From: Chitinophaga pinensis | GTDB taxonomy: Bacteria; Bacteroidota; Bacteroidia; UBA4408 | Direction: 5' to 3' | Assembly (NCBI GenBank): GCA_945861665.1 | Contig: CAMAVS010000002.1 | Coordinates: 269,527-333,526, forward strand | DNA length: 64,000 nt | In this document: in pieces, positions 18,385-25,882 of the stretch | Layout: each line of letters starts with the position of its first letter | Numbering within the stretch: position 1 is the stretch's first letter | Notes under the pieces: generated by a model | The model's input: the letters and a program-made list of their open reading frames with translations, nothing else | What the model was told of the DNA's origin: nothing | Databases searched by the model: none | Position numbers and translations under genes: made by a program

Positions 18385-19491
18385 TTATTTTTTGTATGCA
18401 ATGGCATCTCCATCGTTTACTAAGTCGTAACCACTATCAAGAAGCAGATCGCCAGCTTTTAATCCGCTTGTAATTTCGGCTTTCCCATTGTATTGTTTAC
18501 CAAGAGTTACAATTTGTTTTTTTGCATTATTTCCTTGTGCGATAAAAACAAAAGAAGCATTGTTTTCATCTTTTTGAATTACGTTCACCGGAATAATTAT
18601 TACAGGTTGTGCCGACAGGTAATCGTTGATACTCAATCTTGCAACCATATTTGGGTGGTACTCTTTTGACTTGTCTAGTAAAATAACTTCTACATTAAAA
18701 GTACGTGAACTAGCATTTATTGCGCGTGAAACAAAACTCACTTTTCCTATTATGGAATCTTGCATATCTGGAAAATGTACAATTACTTCGTTGCCTTTTT
18801 TAATTTTCGAAGCATAGCTTTCAGCAACGTCAGCTTTTACTTTTAAGTTAGAGAAATTAATGACCCGTATTGCAGGTAATCCTGGTGCAACAGCCTGACC
18901 TAATTTAATATCTACAGCATCAATAGTACCGCTTATTGGAGATATAATTTTACTCATACGAACTTGCTCTTGCATCGTAATTAACTTTTTTTCTAAACTC
19001 TCTTTGTTTGTTTTTGACTGTAAGTATTGAACTTCGGTTCCAATTTTTTGATCCCATAAGTTTTTTTGTTTTGTATAAATTTGGTTCACCAATTCGTAAT
19101 TGGTTTGTAAATCCGAAATGGATTCATTTAATACACGAACATCCGTTTCGGCTAATACTTGCCCAGCATTTACTTCATCGCCCACCTTTACATTAATTTT
19201 AGTAATGGTTCCCGGCATTTCTGTGCTTACGGCAACATTTTCATCCGCATCTACTTTCCCTTGTACGTCAATGTAATTTTTAAACTGCTCGGCCTTTAAT
19301 GTAAAAACAGAAACTACCAATCCAGTTGGAGTACTATCATTACTTGCTAATTCTGTTTCAAGCACCAGTATTTTTGCTTTTAACTCTGCTTCTTTTTTTT
19401 TTAGTGTTTCAAGCTCTGCTTTTTTGTCCTTCGGACCGGAACAAGATGTGAATATTGATAGTACACTTACTAGTATTATGACCTTTTTCAT
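18385..19491 (-). CDS. Efflux RND periplasmic adaptor (MFP) lipoprotein
   Basis: A 368-residue HlyD/AcrA-type adaptor. The signal IILVSVLSIFTSCSGPKD has a lipobox Cys at residue 17, so it is lipid-anchored. A short coiled coil (residues 24-52) precedes the barrel-sandwich halves: PGTITKINVKVGDEVNAGQVLA near residue 92 and ISPISGTIDAVDIKLGQAV near residue 188. An alpha hairpin (residues ~120-185) lies between them. The C-terminal beta-barrel and membrane-proximal domain end with VTLGKQYNGKAEITSGLKAGD. It links the RND pump to the outer-membrane channel. It lies in the operon between the TolC-like and RND genes. Confidence 0.94.
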   Translation of the reverse strand: MKKVIILVSVLSIFTSCSGPKDKKAELETLKKKEAELKAKILVLETELASNDSTPTGLVVSVFTLKAEQFKNYIDVQGKVDADENVAVSTEMPGTITKINVKVGDEVNAGQVLAETDVRVLNESISDLQTNYELVNQIYTKQKNLWDQKIGTEVQYLQSKTNKESLEKKLITMQEQVRMSKIISPISGTIDAVDIKLGQAVAPGLPAIRVINFSNLKVKADVAESYASKIKKGNEVIVHFPDMQDSIIGKVSFVSRAINASSRTFNVEVILLDKSKEYHPNMVARLSINDYLSAQPVIIIPVNVIQKDENNASFVFIAQGNNAKKQIVTLGKQYNGKAEITSGLKAGDLLLDSGYDLVNDGDAIAYKK

Positions 19492-19514
19492 TGGATTTTA
19501 TTTTTCTTTTTTAA

Positions 19515-20864
19515 TTATTTACTATTTCCTGTAGCTTTATCGTAGTCTACTTTAGCAACTAATGCATCGTACAATGCACTGTAATAATTTGCCTGTGATT
19601 CTTTCAAAGCCGTTTCAGCAGTTATAACTTCTATATTAGAGCCAATGCCTTGGTCGTATTTTAATTTCGAAACACGAAAAACTTCTTCAGCCAAAGCAAT
19701 GTTTTGTTTTTGCATATCTAAACTTTGAGATGAGTTTTGTAAAAGTGTTTTCGCATTTGCAACATCTAAGTCAATCGCACTTTCAATCGATTTTAAATCG
19801 TTTTCCGATTTCATCAAGTTAAGTTTTGATTGTTGTATGCGGTGGTGTTTTTGTAGTCCATCAAAAATGGGAACGTTTATGGTAGCACCTACTATTCCGA
19901 TAGGGTACCAGCTTTTTTTAGTATCAAAAAAGTCAAATTCATCACGTTGTGCATTTGCATTTGCTGCGGCATAAGCAACAACAGTTGGGAAATATCCGAA
20001 TCTATGTCTTTTTAAATCCAATTCATTTGCTCTTTTTTGGGAAGTAAGAATGGAATATTCAACTCGCTTTTTATAATCAACTTTTTCGGCACTCACATCC
20101 ATCACTTGAAAAGTGATATCGCTCAACTTATCCGTTAATGTTAGTGCAGCAATTTGTTCCATTCCCATTTGGAATTTCAACAAGTTAAGACTTAAGTCTA
20201 AAAAGCGTTGCACTTTTTCTTTCTCTACCATTAAATTATTATATGCCAACGTAATTCTATCGACATCAATTTTTTCTACAAAGCCATTTGCATTTAGTGC
20301 TTTTGTGTCCTCCGATAATTTTTTTATTCTCTCCACATTTGCAATCATTAGTTTCATTCTTTCATCGCCAATCAGTACAGAATAGTATGCTTTTCGAACG
20401 TTTGTGGCAATTTCAATTTTAGTACGGGTAGTAAGTTGTTTACTAAGTTCACTTACTAATTTAGTTGCTTGAAGCGCTACTATATACCCACCATCGAATA
20501 ATAATTGAGAAGCGGAAAGTCCTGCAGTAGCATTGTACTGTGTTCCAAATTTTACAGGAATATAGGTTCCTGGAGAAGCTCCAAAAAATTGTCCTGGAAG
20601 CAATGATGTAGGTATTTCTACATAATCTTTTATATCGAAATTACTGTTTAGTTGCGGTAAACCTATACTGGTAAATTCCTTCACTTTTTGATTGGCTATT
20701 TGCTCATCAAGTAATGCGTTTTTTACCTTGACTTGCTTTTGATAAGCAAAATCCACCGCTTGCTGTATGGTAAAATTATACGATTTCGTATCGGCATTTT
20801 GCGCATTTACACTACCTATAATCAAAGGAATACTGAGCATAATGATTGTTTTTTTTGTTTTCAT
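19515..20864 (-). CDS. TolC-family outer-membrane efflux channel
   Basis: A 449-residue protein with a signal peptide (MLSIPLIIGSVNAQ). Two homologous halves of long helices with short strands are typical of TolC. The first begins FTIQQAVDFAYQKQVKVKNA and contains the NKVKEFTSIGLP-like turn. The second carries RANELDLKRHRFGYFPTVVAYAA and ends with KYDQGIGSNIEVITAETALKESQANYYSALYDALVAK (shown here in part). It forms the exit duct for the RND pump. It starts 6 bases after the TetR stop, so the four genes are tightly coupled. Confidence 0.93.
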   Translation of the reverse strand: MKTKKTIIMLSIPLIIGSVNAQNADTKSYNFTIQQAVDFAYQKQVKVKNALLDEQIANQKVKEFTSIGLPQLNSNFDIKDYVEIPTSLLPGQFFGASPGTYIPVKFGTQYNATAGLSASQLLFDGGYIVALQATKLVSELSKQLTTRTKIEIATNVRKAYYSVLIGDERMKLMIANVERIKKLSEDTKALNANGFVEKIDVDRITLAYNNLMVEKEKVQRFLDLSLNLLKFQMGMEQIAALTLTDKLSDITFQVMDVSAEKVDYKKRVEYSILTSQKRANELDLKRHRFGYFPTVVAYAAANANAQRDEFDFFDTKKSWYPIGIVGATINVPIFDGLQKHHRIQQSKLNLMKSENDLKSIESAIDLDVANAKTLLQNSSQSLDMQKQNIALAEEVFRVSKLKYDQGIGSNIEVITAETALKESQANYYSALYDALVAKVDYDKATGNSK

Positions 20865-20870
20865 TGCGAC

Positions 20871-21485
20871 TTACTCTTCTTCTGTTATTTGTTGGTATTT
20901 ATTCATTAATTTATGTCCTTTTAAGGTGCAAATTCCACGTAAAAAATGGTCTAGTAATTCCACTTGCACTTTTGTTAAGTTGAATTTATCCAAAGGAAAA
21001 ATATTATGGTCCATTGCCATTTCAACCTGTTCTATTCTAAATTTTGCCAATATTTTTAGGTCAATGGTGTTTCTGTACAATCCTACTTTAATTCCCTTTT
21101 CCAAATTGGTTACAATCATCTCAAAAATGCACTTCTCTTTAAACTGTCTGAATTGAATCCAAGCTTCGGGGTAATATTTTTTCATATCGCTAAAAACTAT
21201 CGGATTTATTTGAGTAAAAATATTCCGCATATGTTCAGCCGTTAAAACAATTTCGTGAATGGGATCTTTTGCAGATTTAGAAATTGCATCAAAATTACTT
21301 TGATTGATAATCAAGGTTTGATTCATTAGGGATAACACAATTTGATCTTTGTCATCAAAAAATTGGTAAATGGTTTTTTTTGATATCCCAAGGTGTTTGG
21401 CTATATCATCCATTGTAATGCTTTTAATGCCATACTTGAAGAACAGCTCTCTAGCACCTAAAACTATTCTATCTTTTGTTTCCAT
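20871..21485 (-). CDS. TetR-family regulator of the efflux operon
   Basis: A 204-residue protein. The N-terminal HTH (residues ~6-52) reads LGARELFFKYGIKSITMDDI then AKHLGISKKTIYQFFDDKD, a textbook TetR recognition helix. The helical ligand-binding domain is diverged, as usual. It is first in the operon and therefore likely autoregulated. An inverted repeat overlapping its own promoter (21501-21538) is the expected operator. The inducer is probably a pump substrate (inference). Confidence 0.93.
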   Translation of the reverse strand: METKDRIVLGARELFFKYGIKSITMDDIAKHLGISKKTIYQFFDDKDQIVLSLMNQTLIINQSNFDAISKSAKDPIHEIVLTAEHMRNIFTQINPIVFSDMKKYYPEAWIQFRQFKEKCIFEMIVTNLEKGIKVGLYRNTIDLKILAKFRIEQVEMAMDHNIFPLDKFNLTKVQVELLDHFLRGICTLKGHKLMNKYQQITEEE

Positions 21486-21500
21486 TTTTCAATTTCGGCG

Positions 21501-21538
21501 CAAAACTATGGAAACATTTTTAATTTACAAAGTTTCCA
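21501..21538 (-). promoter_or_regulatory. Efflux-operon promoter with overlapping TetR operator
   Basis: Minus strand: TTTG (21528-21531), exactly 19 bases, TAGTTTTG (21501-21508). The inverted repeat TGGAAAC (21509-21515) and GTTTCCA (21532-21538) fits within the spacer and just outside the -33 box, so repressor bound there would block polymerase. The promoter match is strong. Operator function is inferred from position. Confidence 0.7.
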
Positions 21539-21615
21539 ATAAAAAATATTGATTTTTGTGCTGTAGGTGCTTCTTCCCCTACTATTTTATACCTTTATAT
21601 TCTTAAAATTATTTT

Positions 21616-22584
21616 ATGGCAAGAATTTTAACAGGCATACAAAGTACAGGAATACCTCATTTAGGAAACATTTTGGGCGCAATAAAGCCTGCTATTGAGC
21701 TTTCTAAAAAGGCTGAGAACCAATCTTTATTCTTTATTGCCGACCTGCATTCTTTAACTACAATACGGAATGCAGAGGAACTCAAAAGGAATACCTTTTC
21801 GGTAGCTGCTGCTTGGTTGGCTTTTGGCTTTGATATTGATAAAAATATTTTTTACAGACAATCGCACGTACCACAAGTATGCGAGCTATATTGGCACTTG
21901 TGCTGCTTTGCCCCTTTTCCAATGTTGGCAAATGCACATTCATTTAAAGATAAATCAGATCGTTTGGCGGATGTAAACGCAGGACTTTTTGCTTATCCCG
22001 TGCTGATGGCGGCCGACATTCTTTTGTACGATGCTAATTTTGTACCTGTAGGTAAAGATCAAGTTCAGCACCTGGAAATGACGCGTGATATTGCCTCCAA
22101 GTTCAATCATATTTATGGAGATACATTTGTATTGCCTGAAGGACTTACGGATGAAAAGGTAATGAGTGTGCCGGGGGTTGACGGACAAAAAATGAGTAAG
22201 TCCTACAACAATTTCATCAATATTTTTCTTCCTGAAAAAGAACTGAAAAAAGTAATCGGGACTATAGTAACGGATAGCAAAGCATTGGAAGAATCTAAAA
22301 ATCCGGATACTTGCAATGTATTTAATATATATAAATTAATTGCGGCTGAACAACAGGTGCAAGATATGCGCAGCAATTATATTAAAGGCGGCTATGGATA
22401 CGGGCACGCAAAAAACGCCTTGTATGAATTGATATTGGATAACTTTAAAAATGAGCGGGATTCATTTACCTATTATATGAACAATGTTGATGAGCTTGAG
22501 AAAAAGTTACAAGTGGGTGAAGCAAAGGCTGCCATTATTGCGAATGATGTATTGAAACGCGTTAGAGCTAAAATAGGGTATTAA
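21616..22584 (+). CDS. trpS: Tryptophanyl-tRNA synthetase
   Basis: A class Ic synthetase of 322 residues. The HIGH-equivalent is HLGN (15-18) in TGIQSTGIPHLGNILGAI. The KMSKS motif is intact at 192-196 (GQKMSKSYNNF). GKDQVQHLEMTRDIA is the conserved tryptophan/ATP-site segment. Length is normal for a bacterial enzyme. It is divergent from the TetR/RND operon and lies just upstream of the tRNA-Arg cassette. Confidence 0.97.
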   Translation: MARILTGIQSTGIPHLGNILGAIKPAIELSKKAENQSLFFIADLHSLTTIRNAEELKRNTFSVAAAWLAFGFDIDKNIFYRQSHVPQVCELYWHLCCFAPFPMLANAHSFKDKSDRLADVNAGLFAYPVLMAADILLYDANFVPVGKDQVQHLEMTRDIASKFNHIYGDTFVLPEGLTDEKVMSVPGVDGQKMSKSYNNFINIFLPEKELKKVIGTIVTDSKALEESKNPDTCNVFNIYKLIAAEQQVQDMRSNYIKGGYGYGHAKNALYELILDNFKNERDSFTYYMNNVDELEKKLQVGEAKAAIIANDVLKRVRAKIGY

Positions 22585-22611
22585 TTGTTTTAATGCTTAT
22601 TTTCGCAGCTT

Positions 22612-22626
22612 TATTGGGTCCGTAGT
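22612..22626 (+). repeat. Left direct repeat: tRNA-Arg 5' end fragment
   Basis: The 15 bases TATTGGGTCCGTAGT are identical to 22975-22989, which comprises 4 bases of leader and the first 11 bases of tRNA-Arg. The two copies are 363 bases apart and enclose the GIY-YIG gene. Confidence 0.8.
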
Positions 22627-22665
22627 CGCGAGGCGGGCTCGCGATGGCGAGAAACCCTCGCCATT
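22627..22665. repeat. Two adjacent GC-rich hairpins
   Basis: CGCGAG/CTCGCG and ATGGCGAG/CTCGCCAT form two stems in tandem, immediately after the tRNA fragment. They stand out by GC content from the surrounding AT-rich DNA. There is no T-run, so they are not simple terminators. Confidence 0.6.
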
Positions 22666-22690
22666 CAAATTGATGTTGTTTTGATTCGAT

Positions 22691-22951
22691 ATGCATTTTT
22701 ACGTTTATATTTTACAATCTGTTCACCATAATAGATTTTATATAGGTCAAACAAATGATATTTCTGTTAGGTTGGAAAACCATAATTCTGGATTGACCAA
22801 ATCGACAAAGCCATATTTGCCTTGGAATTTAGTTGGTGTAATTGAAAAAGAAACTCGTTCTGAAGCGATGATTCTGGAGAAAAAATTAAAAAATTTAAAT
22901 TCCCCTGATTTAAGAAAATTCATACTTAAATATTTTAGTAAAGAAACTTAG
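22691..22951 (+). CDS. GIY-YIG nuclease-domain protein (UPF0213/YhbQ-like size)
   Basis: An 86-residue protein that is almost entirely one GIY-YIG domain: YVYILQS (residues 4-10, the GIY-equivalent strand) then RFYIGQTNDISVRLENHNSG with the YIG strand, the catalytic-type Arg (RLENH) and a downstream Glu (RSEAMILEKKLK). Family members cleave or are predicted to cleave DNA; short stand-alone ones are common in Bacteroidota and their role is unclear. Here the gene sits between direct repeats of the neighbouring tRNA-Arg 5' end, which suggests a mobile cassette. Confidence 0.88.
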   Translation: MHFYVYILQSVHHNRFYIGQTNDISVRLENHNSGLTKSTKPYLPWNLVGVIEKETRSEAMILEKKLKNLNSPDLRKFILKYFSKET

Positions 22952-22958
22952 ATAATAA

Positions 22959-22966
22959 TAACTTTG
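22959..22966 (+). promoter_or_regulatory. -7 element of tRNA-Arg
   Basis: TAACTTTG, 12 bases before the tRNA 5' end. It lies inside the segment bounded by the direct repeats, so the tRNA is now expressed from a promoter in the inserted segment. Confidence 0.55.
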
Positions 22967-22974
22967 CATAAAAA

Positions 22975-22989
22975 TATTGGGTCCGTAGT
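22975..22989 (+). repeat. Right direct repeat, overlapping the tRNA-Arg 5' end
   Basis: Identical 15-base partner of 22612-22626. It regenerates the intact 5' end of the tRNA. Confidence 0.8.
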
Positions 22990-23052
22990 TCAACTGGATA
23001 GAATGACAGATTTCGGCTCTGTTGGTTGGGGGTTCGAATCCCTCCGGACTCA
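22979..23052 (+). tRNA. tRNA-Arg (anticodon TCG)
   Basis: The acceptor GGGTCCG pairs with CGGACTC (one G-T) plus discriminator A. D-arm GTTC/GAAT. Anticodon stem ACAGA/TCTGT with loop TTTCGGC gives TCG, reading CGN-type Arg codons. T-arm GGGGG-TTCGAAT-CCCTC. The 74-nt length is normal. CCA is not encoded. Confidence 0.93.
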
Positions 23053-23110
23053 CTGATGATTAAAATCACCAAACTTGTATAAAACGAAACAAAGTTCAAG
23101 TTTACTTGAA

Positions 23111-23174
23111 TCTTTGTGAAGTGAAATACAAAAAAATGCGTAGCATTTTGTGATTTTAATCCACTGCACGGACT
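23111..23174 (+). repeat. Direct repeat unit A downstream of tRNA-Arg
   Basis: Runs from TCTTTGTGAAGT through AAAAAATGCGTAGCATTT and TGATTTTAATCC to CACTGCACGGACTA. It matches unit B at 23313-23374 with few differences, at an offset of about 200 bases. The region 23053-23413 has no gene. It holds these repeats, several small hairpins (e.g. AAATGC-GTA-GCATTT) and tRNA-like fragments. Confidence 0.75.
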
Positions 23175-23312
23175 AGGAAGGATCAGCGAAGCTAATCCTT
23201 CTTAATTTATTTGAAATTTTTGAAATGATGAGTAACAAGATGCAAAGCATCTAAGCTTTTGATCCAATCGCGGAAAAGGAGGGATCAACGGAGTTAATCC
23301 CTTTTATTTCAA

Positions 23313-23374
23313 TCTTTGTGAAGTATTAAAAAAAATGCGTAGCATTTGGTGATTTTAATCCACTGCACGGACTA
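23313..23374 (+). repeat. Direct repeat unit B downstream of tRNA-Arg
   Basis: Partner of unit A. Within it TTTGGTGATTTTAATC (23345-23360) is the exact reverse complement of GATTAAAATCACCAAA at 23058-23073 just after the tRNA, so the block is bounded by an inverted repeat. Confidence 0.75.
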
Positions 23375-23389
23375 AGTGAGATCAACGAT

Positions 23390-23416
23390 TAATCCCTTCG
23401 GACTCACAAATGATTA
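23390..23416 (+). repeat. Decayed tRNA-Arg 3' end copy
   Basis: AATCCCTTCGGACTCAC, a two-base difference, then ATGATTAAAA matches the T-arm/acceptor end of tRNA-Arg and its flank at 23038-23063 with one difference inside the tRNA part. It resembles the residual attachment site left when an element integrates at a tRNA 3' end. Confidence 0.65.
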
Positions 23417-24538
23417 AAACTTATAAAATCCTGATAGCATTGGAACAGGAAATGATATTGACCTGCCAGATTCCGGAATAATAGTAACTCCCGCCAAAGA
23501 TACTTGCACTGCCGATCGATCTGAACTTTGGAAACGCATTCCAGGCATAATCATTATTGCAGCAGACATTAATTTTTTCTTAGTATTAATAGTTGTATAT
23601 TCAATAACAGCAGGAACGTAAGGGCTCAATTGAACCCATACATTATTGGCGACATAACCAACTGCTTCTATGGCTGGCGAAATTTCTTTTTCCGATGTCT
23701 TAGTTGAAGTTGTTTCCTGAGCAAAATAGCCAAACATCGAATCGAAAATCAAACTGGCTTTAGCACCAACTTTGAATATCCCAGCTACTGAAACGATAGG
23801 TCCTTGCGTTAGGGCTGCCAGTCCTTGATGACTATGAGAAACGTAACCATAATTATTAGAAGTTGAAAGATCAGTATAAGTTCCCTCCTCATAGATTTCG
23901 ATCATTCTTCCGGTTTTTAAATAAGTATAACCACCCGCAAAAGTGATGTTGTTTTGTCGGCTACCATAAGTAATATTTGCAAAGTGCAAGCCTAAAAAAC
24001 CTCTAAAACCAAATAGATATCCTGATGAGCCCATTAATGTGCCCACTGAATAGTTTAGTTTTTCATTTTTAGTTTTGAACGAGTATTTTGCTGCCAGCAT
24101 TAAAGGGCTACAAATCCAGGTAGACATAAAGCCTAAAGAAAAATTATCTGTAAGGGCAAAATGCACCTCCGGACCATACACACTAATTTTTGTATAATTT
24201 TCTCCTTTCTTTATTGACAGGGCATTGGTTGTGAAACAATATCGAGTTGTAAATGGACCTGCTACCACGTATTTCCCTTCAACAATTTTCGACTTATCCT
24301 GAATTTTAACCATACTTTTTATATCCGATTTAGGGATATAAATTTTACCCAGTGTTTCAGTTTCTATTAGCACTTCACGACCATCATCCTTTAGTATTTT
24401 TCCAATATATTCTGTGTTGTCGTTTTTTGTAATTACATATAGTTGTGTACTAGACGAGTCTTTGACATATTCTTGAGCAATTGCCAAATTAGAAATAGAC
24501 AAAAATAAAACAGAAGCAAAAAGTAAAAGGGATTTCAT
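23414..24538 (-). CDS. Predicted outer-membrane beta-barrel protein of unknown function
   Basis: A 374-residue protein with a signal peptide (LLLFASVLFLSISNLAIAQ). Residues ~30-80 (LYVITKNDNTEYIGKILKDD then VLIETETLGKIYIPKSDIKS) form a small SH3-like beta unit often seen at the start of Bacteroidota surface proteins. From ~95 onward alternating hydrophobic strands and glycine/aromatic pairs suggest a barrel, ending in an aromatic (SGFYKF), as expected for BAM substrates. No named family recognised. Monocistronic with its own promoter. Confidence 0.7.
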   Translation of the reverse strand: MKSLLLFASVLFLSISNLAIAQEYVKDSSSTQLYVITKNDNTEYIGKILKDDGREVLIETETLGKIYIPKSDIKSMVKIQDKSKIVEGKYVVAGPFTTRYCFTTNALSIKKGENYTKISVYGPEVHFALTDNFSLGFMSTWICSPLMLAAKYSFKTKNEKLNYSVGTLMGSSGYLFGFRGFLGLHFANITYGSRQNNITFAGGYTYLKTGRMIEIYEEGTYTDLSTSNNYGYVSHSHQGLAALTQGPIVSVAGIFKVGAKASLIFDSMFGYFAQETTSTKTSEKEISPAIEAVGYVANNVWVQLSPYVPAVIEYTTINTKKKLMSAAIMIMPGMRFQSSDRSAVQVSLAGVTIIPESGRSISFPVPMLSGFYKF

Positions 24539-24630
24539 ATCAAAATATTAAGTGTTTGTTTAATTATATTAGTAAAGTTAACAGTATTTACAATGGCTAG
24601 GGCGTTCTTTACTCATTAACATGTTTCGGT

Positions 24631-24660
24631 ACAAAAGTAAAAAAAATTAAAGAACTACAA
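24631..24660 (-). promoter_or_regulatory. Promoter of the barrel-protein gene
   Basis: Minus strand: TTTG (24657-24660), 18 bases, TACTTTTG (24631-24638). It gives a leader of about 85 bases. The remaining intergenic sequence to 24830 shows nothing else. Confidence 0.65.
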
Positions 24661-24830
24661 AAACGGAATAACACAATATTGGAGATGCATAATTGCGATT
24701 ATTACTAAAAGGGTGCTTAAGTTTTTTTAATTTAACTGTATTCGGCAATTGTTGCAATATCAATCGTGCTTATTTGCAAATTGTACTAAAAGTAAACTTG
24801 TCTAAAATTGATTTTTACTAAAAGTATAAG

Positions 24831-24865
24831 CAAAAAAATGGAGGGGTTAAATTGTTAACCCCTCC
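24831..24865 (-). terminator. Terminator of the HWPGA membrane-protein operon
   Basis: GGAGGGGTTAA (24840-24850) pairs perfectly with TTAACCCCTCC (24855-24865). On the minus strand it is followed by ATTTTTTTG. It lies just downstream of the gene ending at 24898. Confidence 0.9.
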
Positions 24866-24897
24866 TAGAAAGCTCAGGCGAATATGTTACATTCGAA

Positions 24898-25857
24898 TTA
24901 CTTCACCGCCAACAACTCCGATTCCACCAACCTCACATTGCTTTGAATTTGCGTAAGCGCATCCAATACCACTATTAACTGGTAAGCCCCAAATGTACGT
25001 TGCTCCCAAGTCATTTTACCATCTTCAGTATCTTTATCGCTCACATCAAATATAGTACTACTTAACTCACTTAGTTCGGGACTTATCTTTTCGGATGCCA
25101 AAACGGATTCGCGGTAGCTATTAATTTTTGATTTAAGCTCTTCCATTTTATTGTTAGAATCATCGCCTAATAATATATGCACCGGAATATTAGAATTTTC
25201 CATATTTGCCATCTGCGTTATATCAAGTGATGCTTTACCATCCACCGTATTATCAGATGCAATTAATAAATGATCTTTCAAACCTTCTATGTAAACACAT
25301 AGCTTATCGGATTCCTCCAAAATTGGATTTTGTTTATCGGTTACATTTATTGTAGCCATGTTAAAGGCTGATGCCTCACTACTCATCCGTAAGCTTGTTC
25401 CAATCTTTAAAATTATACTTTTGCTCACGTTAAGAGCCAGTAAAACACTAAAGACTGCAAGAAAGGTTAATCCAAACATGATGGCAGAAAAATTCATGGT
25501 TTCTTTATTTTTTTCATTTCTGGTTTGATAGAGGTAAACCGGAAGAAATAAAATGAATGGTAAAGTTATACCAAATGGTAAGAACATACCTGCCCCTGGC
25601 CAATGTTGTACTTTAAAAATTACCCCCATCATAGAAATGAAAAAAACAAAGAAAGTAACAGCGTGCAAGGCTTTGTATTTTTGTCCGCCTTCATTGTAAC
25701 TGTTTATAAGTGCCATAGGTAAAAACACAAAACAAAAAAGGAATACAGCAAGTACCAGCATAACTGACGCTCCTGGCCAGTGCTGAATTTTAAAAAGGGA
25801 ACCAAATAACATTAGGTTAGCACAAGCTATTCCTAAATAATAAATTGACTTTTTCAT
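24898..25857 (-). CDS. GldL-like HWPGA-repeat membrane protein (two repeats)
   Basis: A 319-residue protein. LFKIQHWPGAS (residues 21-31) and IFKVQHWPGAG (80-90) recur at a period of about 59 residues. Each ends a TM helix and is followed by a second TM helix. A fifth helix lies near residues 125-145. Residues ~150-319 are soluble, helical and Ser/Asn-rich. The K-x-x-HWPGA motif is the hallmark of the N-terminal part of GldL, the gliding/type IX motor stator-like protein, but GldL has only one copy and this protein lacks its usual C-terminus. It lies 25 bases after the larger paralogue in a PadR-headed operon. Function unknown. Confidence 0.8.
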   Translation of the reverse strand: MKKSIYYLGIACANLMLFGSLFKIQHWPGASVMLVLAVFLFCFVFLPMALINSYNEGGQKYKALHAVTFFVFFISMMGVIFKVQHWPGAGMFLPFGITLPFILFLPVYLYQTRNEKNKETMNFSAIMFGLTFLAVFSVLLALNVSKSIILKIGTSLRMSSEASAFNMATINVTDKQNPILEESDKLCVYIEGLKDHLLIASDNTVDGKASLDITQMANMENSNIPVHILLGDDSNNKMEELKSKINSYRESVLASEKISPELSELSSTIFDVSDKDTEDGKMTWEQRTFGAYQLIVVLDALTQIQSNVRLVESELLAVK

Positions 25858-25882
25858 AGTTTCTATTTTTATTGAGTTAGTT

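Noticed and set aside
22612-23420. CRISPR array near tRNA-Arg
   Set aside because: The repeats are only two or three copies, long and unevenly spaced, with no spacer pattern and no cas gene.
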